A program made the translations under genes and the position numbers. Shown here in pieces: positions 16,836 through 26,256 of a stretch of 44,654 bases of DNA; position 1 is the first letter of the stretch, and every line of letters begins with the position of its first letter. Location of the stretch: contig USLU01000040.1 in the NCBI GenBank assembly GCA_900555635.1, positions 1 to 44,654 on the forward strand, given 5' to 3'. The DNA comes from an uncultured Bacteroides sp. (lineage in GTDB: Bacteria; Bacteroidota; Bacteroidia; Bacteroidales; Bacteroidaceae). The notes below the pieces were generated by a model that was not told the origin of the DNA, searched no databases, and was given only the letters and a program-made list of their open reading frames with translations.

Positions 16836-18889
16836 GTTTATACCAAAAACATATATCACTATTCTGCATATTATTATTGTTTGTCACTTTTCAATTTAAA
16901 GTTGTAGCACAATGTGATATGAAGAATCCTTTGCAAGAACTAGCTATTGATCAACCACCCATAATACAGGTTCCTTCAAATCCTGCAGAATGGGGAAATT
17001 TCAAAAAAGCTCTTATAAAATGGAGAGAACAGGTGCGAGAAGAAATAAACTACAATGATTCTCTTTATGACCGAGAAGACTTTCAATGGGTTAGAACTGC
17101 CTTTAATTGTTATTTTTTGATGATGTACGATCAAAATTTTTATGATCGAAAGCGCAATTGCTATACTATTGAAAAAATTTTGGATGAAGGACAAAAGCGT
17201 TTTGGCGGTTATGACATTGTTGTATTATGGCACGCTTATCCACGTATAGGACTTGATAACAGAAATCAATTTGACTTTTATCGAGATATGCCTGGTGGAT
17301 TAGCAGCTTTAAAAAAAGTTGCAGATGAGTTACATGCAAAAGGAGTTAAGGTCTACATAAATTATAATCCATGGGACAAAGGTACATGTAGTGAGAATAT
17401 GCACGATATCGATGCATTAGCTAAAATTGTAAAATCAATAGGAGCTGATGGCATATTTTTAGATACAATGGAGCAAGGCTCTGAAGAATTTCGTCAAAAG
17501 TTAGACATGGTCAAAATGGGAGTAGTTCTTGAAAGTGAATTAGCACTTCCTATAGAAGGAATTTCAACTCATCACATGTCTTGGGCACAATGGTTTAATG
17601 ATTCTGCTGCACCTGGATTACTACGTAATAAATGGATTGAACCTCGACATATTCAACATGGAATTAGTCGCTGGTCCAAAGATAAATCTAATGAGCTACA
17701 AACGGCATGGATGAACGGTAGCGGTATCATGATTTGGGAAAATGTTTTTGGACAATGGGTGGGTTGGAATCCACGTGATAGCCATATACTTAAAACTATG
17801 AGTGGAATTCAACACTATTTTTCAAATATATTTACGTCAAATAAATGGATACCTTTAGTTGAAAACACATTAATGCCGAATGTTTATGCAAACCTTTGGT
17901 ACGATGATAATTGTCAATTATGGACTTTAGTTAACCGGTCTTATACACCAATTGATGGGCCTTTATTACAAATTACTTATGACAAAAATTGGATTTATTA
18001 TGATTTAGTAAAGGGGCATGAAGTATTCCCAAATGAATCAGGTACGATTCATGGACAATTAATGCCGCGAGGTATAGGTTGTATTGTTGCATTTCAGAAA
18101 AATAAATTACCCGAAAAATTTAATGAGTTGCTCTCATTACAATCTGCCATTGATAAAGAGAAAACATATAATATTGAATCTCCACGATTAAAGGTCTCAT
18201 TAAAACCTGTATCCACAACAAAATTATATAAACATATACCTCAAGATATGGTAGTAGTAAAGGAATATAAAGGAGAAATGCCTGTCACTTTTAATTGTAG
18301 GGAAATTGGATATTATCAATCATTGGAATATGATTTTATTAATTGCGGACCTACTACACTCCACCAGAAAGTGACTTTTTCACGCAATGTTGATATAAAA
18401 CAATTTGCGATAGATTTATCACCCGTTACTAATGCACAATATAAAAGATTTCTAATTGCAACAGGATACAAACCTTCACATCCTGAAAATTTTTTGAAAC
18501 ATTGGAATGAAGGTGAGATACCTATAGGTTTAGAGCACAGTCCAGTGGTATATGTTGACTTAGATGATGCAAGAGCCTATGCTAAATGGGCAGGTAAACG
18601 TTTACCTCGTGAAGAAGAATGGCAATTAGCCGCACAACAATCTATAAGTAAAGAACGAGGTAAACATATAAATACATGGGAAATGACTGAAAGTGAATAT
18701 AATGATGAACGCAATCGTTTTTGCATTCTAAAAGGCGGAAGTGATTATAAGGCAAAAGGATCTGACTGGTATTTTGATGGAGGGACTCAAACCACTGATT
18801 TTGCAGCTAAACAACTATTACTTTATCCAGGTATAGATCGTTGTGCTACAGTTGGATTTCGATGTGTTATTGACCTAGCCGCTACATAA
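16832..18889 (+). CDS. TIM-barrel glycosidase-like protein fused to a shortened formylglycine-enzyme-like domain
   Basis: 685 residues with a signal peptide (about 1-27, ending KVVAQ). Residues about 85-330 look like a (beta/alpha)8 barrel: GGYDIVVLWHAYPRIG, AKGVKVYINYNPWDKG, GADGIFLDTMEQG (Asp211) and GVVLESELAL (Glu234), reminiscent of clan GH-D-like hydrolases. A beta-sandwich-like region follows (about 350-500). Residues about 510-682 match the SUMF1/FGE fold (DLSPVTNAQYKRFLIATGYKP, SPVVYVDLDDARAYAKWAGKRLPREEEWQLAAQ, ending CATVGFRC), but the usual loop region before the GNVWEWT-type motif is missing. The start overlaps the preceding gene by 4 bp. Very AT-rich: hand counts of three 60-base lines gave about 27, 37 and 30 percent GC. 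Function unproven. Confidence 0.65.
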   Translation: MSLYQKHISLFCILLLFVTFQFKVVAQCDMKNPLQELAIDQPPIIQVPSNPAEWGNFKKALIKWREQVREEINYNDSLYDREDFQWVRTAFNCYFLMMYDQNFYDRKRNCYTIEKILDEGQKRFGGYDIVVLWHAYPRIGLDNRNQFDFYRDMPGGLAALKKVADELHAKGVKVYINYNPWDKGTCSENMHDIDALAKIVKSIGADGIFLDTMEQGSEEFRQKLDMVKMGVVLESELALPIEGISTHHMSWAQWFNDSAAPGLLRNKWIEPRHIQHGISRWSKDKSNELQTAWMNGSGIMIWENVFGQWVGWNPRDSHILKTMSGIQHYFSNIFTSNKWIPLVENTLMPNVYANLWYDDNCQLWTLVNRSYTPIDGPLLQITYDKNWIYYDLVKGHEVFPNESGTIHGQLMPRGIGCIVAFQKNKLPEKFNELLSLQSAIDKEKTYNIESPRLKVSLKPVSTTKLYKHIPQDMVVVKEYKGEMPVTFNCREIGYYQSLEYDFINCGPTTLHQKVTFSRNVDIKQFAIDLSPVTNAQYKRFLIATGYKPSHPENFLKHWNEGEIPIGLEHSPVVYVDLDDARAYAKWAGKRLPREEEWQLAAQQSISKERGKHINTWEMTESEYNDERNRFCILKGGSDYKAKGSDWYFDGGTQTTDFAAKQLLLYPGIDRCATVGFRCVIDLAAT

Positions 18890-19140
18890 CAAAAATGAAT
18901 ACGACAGAAGTAACATGGTTTAGGTAACTAAAATATTGGGAAAAGAAGCCATCCCATTATTATAGATAAGACTATAAAAACCAACTACGCTGTAAATAAC
19001 TCAACATAAAAAATGGCTGATACAGTACAAAGAAGATTATCAAGGGGAAAAATCCCCCCAATAGAACAAAATAAATTGTATTATCGATTATAATTTGACA
19101 TAAAATTAAACACTTTATCCAACTATTTAAGACACATATT
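18890..19140. other. 251-bp non-coding gap before susC3
   Basis: AT-rich spacer that must hold the SusC3 promoter. It contains a small GGGGA/TCCCC stem (19044-19057) and an isolated TTTG at 19094-19097, but no convincing TAnnTTTG box at the right distance. The promoter may be activator-dependent. No coding potential seen. Confidence 0.5.
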
Positions 19141-22100
19141 ATGAAAAGAAAAATCTTATTAACCCTGACAATTCTATGCACAGTATTCTGTTATACTGCT
19201 TTGGCACAGACTGCAGGAAATATAAAAGGCCGTATTATTGATAAAGAAAGCCGGGAACCACTCATCGGTGTTTCTGTGGTCTTGGAATCTTCTACTTTTA
19301 CAGGAGCAGTTACTGATGCTGATGGTTATTTTACCATAAAGGCTGCAGATGGTGCTAAACTAGCAATATCTTATATCGGATATAAATCAGTATCTATTTC
19401 AGCAAAAAATGGTATGTTAATCGAACTTGCTACTGATGTGACAACCTTAGATGAAGTTGTAGTAGTAGGTTATGGTACAATGAAAAAGAGTGACCTTACA
19501 GGTTCAATATCATCTATAAAAGGAGATGATCTCACCAAACTTTCAACTCCTAATATAATTTCTGCTTTAGGTGGACGTGCTCCTGGTGTACGTGTCGTAT
19601 CGAGTGGTGCAGTTGATGGTGGAACTAAAATACGTATTCGTGGTATTGGTACTGTCAATAATTCCGATCCACTATATGTAGTCGATGGATTTCCTACAGG
19701 CGATATTTCCTACATTGCACCCACTGATATTGAATCATTGGAAGTATTGAAAGATGCTTCGGCTACAGCTATCTACGGCTCTAGAGGTGCCAATGGTGTA
19801 ATCTTGATCACAACAAAGAAAGGTTCTGTACAAAAAACGAATGTAACAGTCAATGCCTTCTTTGGACTCCGAAAGGCAAGCGAATATTTGGATGTATTGG
19901 ACGCCGTAGATTATGCGCATGCAAGATATGAATCATACGCAGCAGCAAATATGGCACTGACGGATGAAGCAAAAGCTTTCATGGATTATGCTATCAATAA
20001 TAACAAAAAAGGTACTGACTGGCAAAAAGCAGTGACACAAACTGGTATCGTTCAAAATTATAATTTGTCAGTAAGCGGAGGAAATGAAAGAGTACGTTAC
20101 AATCTTTCAGGAACTTATAGTGGAGAAGAGGGGGTATTGAAAAATAGCTATGTTAATAAACTCTTTTTGAAGTTCAATACTGAATATAAAGTTACTAAAG
20201 CTATCACATTCGGTTCAGATATTTCCTTTATCAATTGGGATGGTAGCGTAAGTGAATTAGGTAATTTGTATGGAGCATCCTTATCGTGGGCATCAAGAGT
20301 AGCACCAATTTATCCTGTGTATGACCAAAATGGAAATTGGCAAAAAACTGGAGGAATGAATGCAGCCCGCCTAAATGATTTCGAAAAATATAAAAAGAAT
20401 CATGGAAACAAATTCGTTGGAAATTTTTCACTAAATATTGACATTTTAAAAGGGTTAAGTTTTAAATCTACTTTTAGTGCAGATTACAATTTCGGACGTT
20501 ATAGCAGCTATTATCCCGTTTTCTATGTAAGTCAGACTGAAAGAAACGAAGAAAGTTCTGTAAATGAAACACGCAGTTCAGGCATAAGTTGGGTATGGTC
20601 CAATGTGGCTAATTACAATTTCAACATTAATAAAATTCATTCTTTCAACTTAATGGCTGGTACTGAGGCATCATATGGAAGTAGTGAATCTATTTCAGCT
20701 ACTGCTTACGATGTACCCGAAAATGAATACATGCATTATATATCTGCTGCCAAGTCAAATATATATCAAGCCAGTTCCGGCCAAAGTAGAAGCAGTATTT
20801 TTTCTACATTCTTCCGTTTAAATTATACTTTTAAAAATCGATATTTGCTTACAGCCACCATTCGTTCAGACGCCTCTTCACGTTTTGCAAAAGAAAATCG
20901 GGTAGGTTATTTTCCATCTATGTCATTAGGATGGAACCTTAAAGAAGAAGCTTTTCTAAAGAATGTACAACCATTATCACAGTTAAAATTGAGAACAGGT
21001 TGGGGACAAGTAGGTAACCAATCAAGTATCGGAATAGGTGAATATTTATCATTGGTGGATAATAATCTACGCTATGTACTCGGTGATGCTGTTTATGAAG
21101 GACGCCTTCCTATGAATCTTTCAAATCCAAACTTAAAATGGGAAATTGCAGAACAATTCAACATCGGAGCTGATATTGCTTTTTTTGATAATAAATTACG
21201 TTTGAATGCTGATTACTTCATAAAGAAAACCAAAGACATGATTGTAAGAATGCCAGTTCCATCTTATGTTGGTGCAGGCAGCCCTTATGGAAATGTCGGA
21301 ACAATGGAAAATAAAGGATTTGAGTTTAATATAGAACACGAAAATAAAATAGGTAATGTCAAATATAATGTTGGACTTAATCTTAGTTTTATCAAGAATG
21401 AAGTAACCGATCTTGGAGGTGCCGGTTCTATGGATGCTACTGCTTATGATCGTTTTGGATCAACATTCCGAACAGAAGTCGGACGTGAAATAGCGTACTA
21501 CCGAGGATTAAAAACTGATGGAATTTTTCATTCTCAAGAAGAAATAGATAACTATACCCACACAAATGCTGACGGTACAAAACAACTGATCCAGCCCAAA
21601 GCAGTGCCAGGAGATGTAAAATTTGTCGATTTAGATGGTAGTGGTGCCATAGATGAGAAAGATCTTACTTATTTAGGAAGCTACATGCCAGATTTTTCAG
21701 GAGGCCTCAATTTGGGACTTGAGTATAAAAATTTCTTTATTTCCATCTTCTCTGACTTTGTATATGGTAATCAAATTGCTAATCTTAATAATTATGAATT
21801 ACGCTCAGGTCTAGGAACAAACATTCTACAATCCTACTATGATAACCGTTGGACCCCAGAAACTCCCAATAATACAGAACCTCGTCTGACAGCAAATCCT
21901 GGTGATAATGTTAAGTTTTCCGACTTATATATTGAGGATGGAAGCTTCTTTAGAATAAGGAATCTACAATTCGGATATGATTTCCCAAGAACTTGGATGC
22001 AAAAGATTAAGATAAATAAAGCTCGACTTTACATGTCGATTGACAACTTGTGTACTTTTACTAAATATACAGGGTACAACCCTGACATTGCAGATCAATA

Positions 22101-22185
22101 CGGAGATCCACTTAAAGCCGGAGGCGATACAGGCTCTGCATTATTACCGAGAACAATTTCATTTGGTCTTAACCTCAATTTTTAA
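19141..22185 (+). CDS. SusC/RagA-family TonB-linked outer-membrane transporter (SusC3)
   Basis: 1014 residues of canonical design: signal peptide (about 1-22, ending ALAQ), carboxypeptidase-D-regulatory-like domain (about 28-100, GNIKGRIIDKESREPLIGVSVVL), textbook TonB box LDEVVVVGYG, plug with YVVDGFP and IESLEVLKDASATAIYGSRGANGVILITTKKG, and a barrel ending in FGLNLNF. It imports oligosaccharides with SusD3, which begins 12 bp downstream. Unlike SusC1 and SusC2, the whole gene has AT-rich codon usage like the enzymes around it, so this transporter pair probably shares ancestry with the downstream enzyme block rather than with the SusC1/SusC2 unit. Confidence 0.95.
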   Translation: MKRKILLTLTILCTVFCYTALAQTAGNIKGRIIDKESREPLIGVSVVLESSTFTGAVTDADGYFTIKAADGAKLAISYIGYKSVSISAKNGMLIELATDVTTLDEVVVVGYGTMKKSDLTGSISSIKGDDLTKLSTPNIISALGGRAPGVRVVSSGAVDGGTKIRIRGIGTVNNSDPLYVVDGFPTGDISYIAPTDIESLEVLKDASATAIYGSRGANGVILITTKKGSVQKTNVTVNAFFGLRKASEYLDVLDAVDYAHARYESYAAANMALTDEAKAFMDYAINNNKKGTDWQKAVTQTGIVQNYNLSVSGGNERVRYNLSGTYSGEEGVLKNSYVNKLFLKFNTEYKVTKAITFGSDISFINWDGSVSELGNLYGASLSWASRVAPIYPVYDQNGNWQKTGGMNAARLNDFEKYKKNHGNKFVGNFSLNIDILKGLSFKSTFSADYNFGRYSSYYPVFYVSQTERNEESSVNETRSSGISWVWSNVANYNFNINKIHSFNLMAGTEASYGSSESISATAYDVPENEYMHYISAAKSNIYQASSGQSRSSIFSTFFRLNYTFKNRYLLTATIRSDASSRFAKENRVGYFPSMSLGWNLKEEAFLKNVQPLSQLKLRTGWGQVGNQSSIGIGEYLSLVDNNLRYVLGDAVYEGRLPMNLSNPNLKWEIAEQFNIGADIAFFDNKLRLNADYFIKKTKDMIVRMPVPSYVGAGSPYGNVGTMENKGFEFNIEHENKIGNVKYNVGLNLSFIKNEVTDLGGAGSMDATAYDRFGSTFRTEVGREIAYYRGLKTDGIFHSQEEIDNYTHTNADGTKQLIQPKAVPGDVKFVDLDGSGAIDEKDLTYLGSYMPDFSGGLNLGLEYKNFFISIFSDFVYGNQIANLNNYELRSGLGTNILQSYYDNRWTPETPNNTEPRLTANPGDNVKFSDLYIEDGSFFRIRNLQFGYDFPRTWMQKIKINKARLYMSIDNLCTFTKYTGYNPDIADQYGDPLKAGGDTGSALLPRTISFGLNLNF

Positions 22186-22197
22186 TAAGAAAGAGAT

Positions 22198-23775
22198 ATG
22201 AAAAAAATATTAATATCATTAATCGCTTTGGTCATTATATTTGGTACCACTAGCTGTTCTGATTTTTTGGATCAACCAATACTTGGACAAAATATTGATA
22301 CACCAGAGTATTACAATAATGAAGAAAATGCACGTTTGGCATTGGGAGGTTGTTATCACACGCTGGTATATCATACTAAAAATTGTGCATTCCGTTGGGT
22401 ATATGGCGATGTTCGTTCAGATGATGCGGAAAAAGGTGGTGGTGGAGCTTCTGATGGTTTGGATATACAATATATCAAAGATTGGGATGTCCTGGCAACC
22501 AATAGTTATTGTAGTGGTCCCTGGAATTCAAGTTATTCTGCTATCTATGCAACGAACACTTTCATAGAAAGAATGAAAAAAGCAGATTTCGATGAAAAAT
22601 CGATAATGCAATATGTTGCCGAAGCTAAATTTATCAGAGCTTATGCCTATTTTCTTTTAGTGAATTATTTTGGAGATGTTCCTCTTTTTACCCAACCGGT
22701 AGATTTAAATAAATTGAACAATGTTAAACGTGACCCGTTCGAAGTTGTATTGGAACAAATAGAGAAAGATTTAACTGAATCTGCGGCTGTTTTACCTGAA
22801 AGTTACCCTGCTGCCGAAGTCGGAAGAATCACATCTGGTGCTGCAAAAGCATTGCATGCAAGAGTAGTGATGTACAGTATCGGTATTTTTAAAACCAAAC
22901 CAGAATCTGCATGGAAAGAAGTATATGATTTAGCGGATGATGTAATAAGATCAGGTATGTACAATCTCTATCCTAACTATGCTGAAATTTTCGAGTTAGA
23001 AGGTGAAAACTGCTCTGAATCAGTACTTGAGTTTCAATTCAAGACAACAAAAACCGGATGGGGAAATAACCAAGGCAATCCAGGTGATGTATTTGTCGGT
23101 ACCAAAGGTAAAAATAATGATGGATGGGGTTGGGGTTTCAATTGTCCGACTCAAGATTTAGTGGATGAATTTGAAGCAAAAGATCCTCGTTTATATGCAA
23201 CTGTTTATGGAGGAGATGTTGCCACTTATCAATATGGTATAGAAGAAGGAGTAAAAAAGGAGTCACATAATACCGGTTATTCAACTCGAAAATTGGCTCT
23301 TGATCCTATCTATCGTCCTACTGAGCATTCTGATGGTCCGTCTAATGTACGTGCTATCCGCTATTCCGATGTACTTTTGATGAAAGCCGAAGCAGCCTTC
23401 CATTTAAACAAAGAAAATGAAACTCGAGCATTAATCAATCAAGTAAGAAGTAGGGCACGTACCTCTACTTATCCAAAAGGTTTCTTGAAAGACCAGAATG
23501 TGTATTCACCTACAGGATTTATCGGCAATTTACCAGATATTCCAACTTCAGTTCAAGGGCAAGAATTACTTAAAGCATTGAAACACGAAAGACGTGTAGA
23601 ACTTGCAATGGAAGGTTTGAGATTTTGGGATTTAGTGAGATGGGGGGACTATAGAGACACATTACTTGATGAAGCAAAAACCAGATTTGATAAACGTCAG
23701 CTTCGTGGAGTTCCCGTATTACCTATTCCTGAAACGGAAGTAGTGAGTTGGGGATTACAACAAAATCCAAGTTAA
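22198..23775 (+). CDS. SusD/RagB-family surface lipoprotein (SusD3)
   Basis: 525 residues with a lipobox (FGTTSC, Cys20). Typical SusD order: N-terminal SDFLDQPILGQ segment, helical core (AEAKFIRAYAYFLLVNYFGDVPLFTQPV), YSDVLLMKAEAAFHLN, and the C-terminal KHERRVELAMEGLRFWDLVRWGDY and VPVLPIPETEV. It partners SusC3 and is followed after 22 bp by SGBP2. It acts on the cell surface, binding the glycan and closing the SusC3 channel. Confidence 0.94.
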   Translation: MKKILISLIALVIIFGTTSCSDFLDQPILGQNIDTPEYYNNEENARLALGGCYHTLVYHTKNCAFRWVYGDVRSDDAEKGGGGASDGLDIQYIKDWDVLATNSYCSGPWNSSYSAIYATNTFIERMKKADFDEKSIMQYVAEAKFIRAYAYFLLVNYFGDVPLFTQPVDLNKLNNVKRDPFEVVLEQIEKDLTESAAVLPESYPAAEVGRITSGAAKALHARVVMYSIGIFKTKPESAWKEVYDLADDVIRSGMYNLYPNYAEIFELEGENCSESVLEFQFKTTKTGWGNNQGNPGDVFVGTKGKNNDGWGWGFNCPTQDLVDEFEAKDPRLYATVYGGDVATYQYGIEEGVKKESHNTGYSTRKLALDPIYRPTEHSDGPSNVRAIRYSDVLLMKAEAAFHLNKENETRALINQVRSRARTSTYPKGFLKDQNVYSPTGFIGNLPDIPTSVQGQELLKALKHERRVELAMEGLRFWDLVRWGDYRDTLLDEAKTRFDKRQLRGVPVLPIPETEVVSWGLQQNPS

Positions 23776-23797
23776 AAACAAATTGTAAATAATAAAA

Positions 23798-25018
23798 ATG
23801 AATACAATGAAAATCTTTAAGAATATATTGAGCATTATTTGCTTTACTGTGCTTTTAACAGGGTGCACTGAAAAAGATTATGGAGAAAATTCGGATCTCA
23901 ATATACCAGTGCCGGTTTTAAACGAGATACCCGAACAAGCTAATATAGGAGCAGAAATTACAATTACCGGAAAAAACTTTGCAGCACCTAATTATGTAAC
24001 ATTGGGAGAAACTCCATTGACTGTTGTTTCAGAAACAGAAACTAACATTGTAGTTAGATTACCACGTGTTTTTTCCAGATCGAATATTACTGTAGAAAAT
24101 GTTTTCGAACGTATCAGTGAAGAAAAATTCTATATTGCACCCGTTTATCCAGATAAAGATGCTATTAAAGTTACTGAATGGCCTACTGAGATCCCCAAAG
24201 GTCAATCCATTGTAATTAAGGGAGAAAATGTAGATTTAATTACTGAAGTTATTGTTGCCGGTCAGACTTTTAAAATTGATGCAACAGTACAACAGCCCGG
24301 TAAGTTAACTGTAATAATGCCAGCTAACTTAGTTGGAACTTCTTCCAAGATACTTGCCAAGACTATTTTAAATACCTATTTGGAGTCGGAAATAATACCA
24401 ATCACAGAGTTTAATGGAGAAATTATACTTTGCGATTTTGAAGATGGTAACTTAATGACCAATTTAGGTGACATGACTGGAATTAACTATACATTACAAA
24501 GTACCCGACAAGGCATTGAAGCTGTTCAAGGTAATCACTTCCTCAGCTTCTATGCAGATGGAAACTTCGGATTCTGGACATACCTCGGAACTGTAGTAAT
24601 TCGCAAAACAATCGACTTGAGTATTTTCAATGATCCATATCTTTCATTTTTGTATAACAGCGACGATAATGTTTCTAATTTCCAGGTGGGAGCCGTTCAA
24701 GGTAGTAGAACAACGGGAGGTGACTTTAAGCCGACTTTAACGGGCAATGAATTAGATAACCTAATGCTGCGTCCGACAAAAGGTGAATGGCAATGGATTA
24801 GTGTACGTATGTCCGACTTACTGGTATATGCTTGGGGAGCTGATGCATCTCCGTTTGATCCAAAAGGACAATTAGATGGATTCGATTTGATCTTAAAACC
24901 GTTACAAGCTTCTTGGTGGACCGGTACGGAAATAGGTTCTGCCGAAATTAATAAAGTGTTCAAAATGAATATTGATCAAATCTCCATTACAGATGGTCCC
25001 AAAACGGGCGATAAATAA
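23798..25018 (+). CDS. IPT/TIG-domain surface glycan-binding lipoprotein (SGBP2)
   Basis: 406 residues, lipobox LLTGC (Cys23). A second in-frame ATG at 23807 is an equally good start. Two IPT/TIG-like domains are visible (about 38-115, LNEIPEQANIGAEITITGKNF; about 125-205, ITVTEWPTEIP-type start then KGQSIVIKGENVDLITEVIVAG). A C-terminal domain begins ILCDFEDGNL (about 211) and ends with the KMNIDQISITDGP stretch. Architecture parallels SGBP1, with a similar DFE(D/H) opening to the C-terminal domain, though sequence similarity is low. It closes the SusC3-SusD3 set before a strong stem-loop. Confidence 0.78.
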   Translation: MNTMKIFKNILSIICFTVLLTGCTEKDYGENSDLNIPVPVLNEIPEQANIGAEITITGKNFAAPNYVTLGETPLTVVSETETNIVVRLPRVFSRSNITVENVFERISEEKFYIAPVYPDKDAIKVTEWPTEIPKGQSIVIKGENVDLITEVIVAGQTFKIDATVQQPGKLTVIMPANLVGTSSKILAKTILNTYLESEIIPITEFNGEIILCDFEDGNLMTNLGDMTGINYTLQSTRQGIEAVQGNHFLSFYADGNFGFWTYLGTVVIRKTIDLSIFNDPYLSFLYNSDDNVSNFQVGAVQGSRTTGGDFKPTLTGNELDNLMLRPTKGEWQWISVRMSDLLVYAWGADASPFDPKGQLDGFDLILKPLQASWWTGTEIGSAEINKVFKMNIDQISITDGPKTGDK

Positions 25019-25021
25019 TAA

Positions 25022-25066
25022 TATAAATATAAGTATCAGAGAATTACTCTGATACTTATATTTATA
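25022..25066 (+). terminator. 20-bp perfect stem-loop between SGBP2 and GH26
   Basis: Bases 25022-25041 pair without mismatch with 25047-25066 around the loop AATTA. The stem core is AAGTATCAGAG/CTCTGATACTT. It begins a few bases after the SGBP2 stop. It may act as a terminator or as an mRNA-end stabiliser that gives transporter genes more transcript than the enzymes downstream. Confidence 0.7.
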
Positions 25067-25094
25067 AGACAATTAATCATAAAACAACATAGGT

Positions 25095-26249
25095 ATGAAT
25101 TTAAGACTAAAAAAATTATTTTCTTTTATAACAGTCCTCTTCATAAGTATCTCCATATTTGCAGGAGAAAATATCAAAGACATAAAAAAACGGGCAGTTG
25201 ACAAGCAATTAACTGACGAAACAGCTACTTTACTACACAACATCTTCCAATTACAAGGCAAAGGTACCATGCTCGGCCAACACGATGGTGTATGGATAGA
25301 AGAAGGGAAAAAGATAACCGGACATATCCACAATTTATCAGGCAGACTACCTGCTATTGCCAGTTACGATTTCATGTTTATCACAAACGTAAACAACACA
25401 GAAGGCTCATGGTATAGAATAAGAGAACATGAAATACGCGAACGAATTATTGCCGCAAATAGGGAAGGAATTTTCATAACTATGTGCTGGCACTACAATG
25501 ACCCATATACACAAAAGACATTTTATACCAAAGAACTACCCAATGAAGAATTAAAGATGAAATCATTTAAATCGATTCTTCCGGGCGGTGAAAACCATGA
25601 ACGGTATAAGAAAGACCTACAGAAAGTAGCTGAATTTTCTAATACTCTGCGCGACGATAACGGTAAACTGATCCCCTTTATATTCCGTCCTTTCCATGAA
25701 TTCGATGGTGAGTGGTTTTGGTGGGGAGCACCCTATAATGAGCCGGAAGAGTTTAAAACTCTGTGGAAATTTACTGTAAGTTACTTAAGAGACACTTTGA
25801 AGGTGCATAATATGCTCTACGCCTTCTCTCCGGATATAAAATTCGAATCCCGTGAGGATTACTTACTACGCTATCCAGGTGACGAATATGTCGATATCTT
25901 GGGATTTGATGATTATGAAGACTTCAAATATGATAAGAATCGTACCAATGAAGCTCGGAAAAGAATCCGTATTGTAGGAACTTTGGCCAAAGAAAAGAAC
26001 AAACCATGCGCATTGACCGAAGTAGGATATTTCATAAAAAAAGAAAACCCTGATAAAATAGATATCCAACGAATGAAATATCTATTAGAAACGATATCCG
26101 ATATGCACAAATACCTCTCTTATGCCGTATTCTGGGGAAATGGCGGAGGTGTATACTGTGTGCCCATACAAGGTGATTCCGGAGAAAAAGAGTTTAATGC
26201 TTTCCTGAAACAACCCTTTATACTATTGAACGATAACAAACAAAAATAA
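25095..26249 (+). CDS. GH26-family glycoside hydrolase (beta-mannanase-like)
   Basis: 384 residues with a signal peptide (about 1-23). GH26 features: MLGQHDGVWIEEG (59-71), MCWHYNDP (130-137), FRPFHEFDGEWFWWG with the predicted acid/base Glu202, VDILGFDDYEDF (266-277) and ALTEVGY with the predicted nucleophile Glu309. GH26 enzymes are mostly endo- or exo-beta-mannanases, with some beta-1,3-xylanases and mixed-linkage glucanases, so mannan cleavage is likely but not certain. There is no lipobox, suggesting a periplasmic location. It lies just after the stem-loop and 7 bp before the propeller hydrolase, within one probable operon through 28434. Confidence 0.88.
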   Translation: MNLRLKKLFSFITVLFISISIFAGENIKDIKKRAVDKQLTDETATLLHNIFQLQGKGTMLGQHDGVWIEEGKKITGHIHNLSGRLPAIASYDFMFITNVNNTEGSWYRIREHEIRERIIAANREGIFITMCWHYNDPYTQKTFYTKELPNEELKMKSFKSILPGGENHERYKKDLQKVAEFSNTLRDDNGKLIPFIFRPFHEFDGEWFWWGAPYNEPEEFKTLWKFTVSYLRDTLKVHNMLYAFSPDIKFESREDYLLRYPGDEYVDILGFDDYEDFKYDKNRTNEARKRIRIVGTLAKEKNKPCALTEVGYFIKKENPDKIDIQRMKYLLETISDMHKYLSYAVFWGNGGGVYCVPIQGDSGEKEFNAFLKQPFILLNDNKQK

Positions 26250-26256
26250 TAGAATT

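Noticed and set aside
16832..18889. Sulfatase-maturing formylglycine enzyme
   Set aside because: No sulfatase gene is in the window and the FGE-like domain is shortened with a degenerate core motif.
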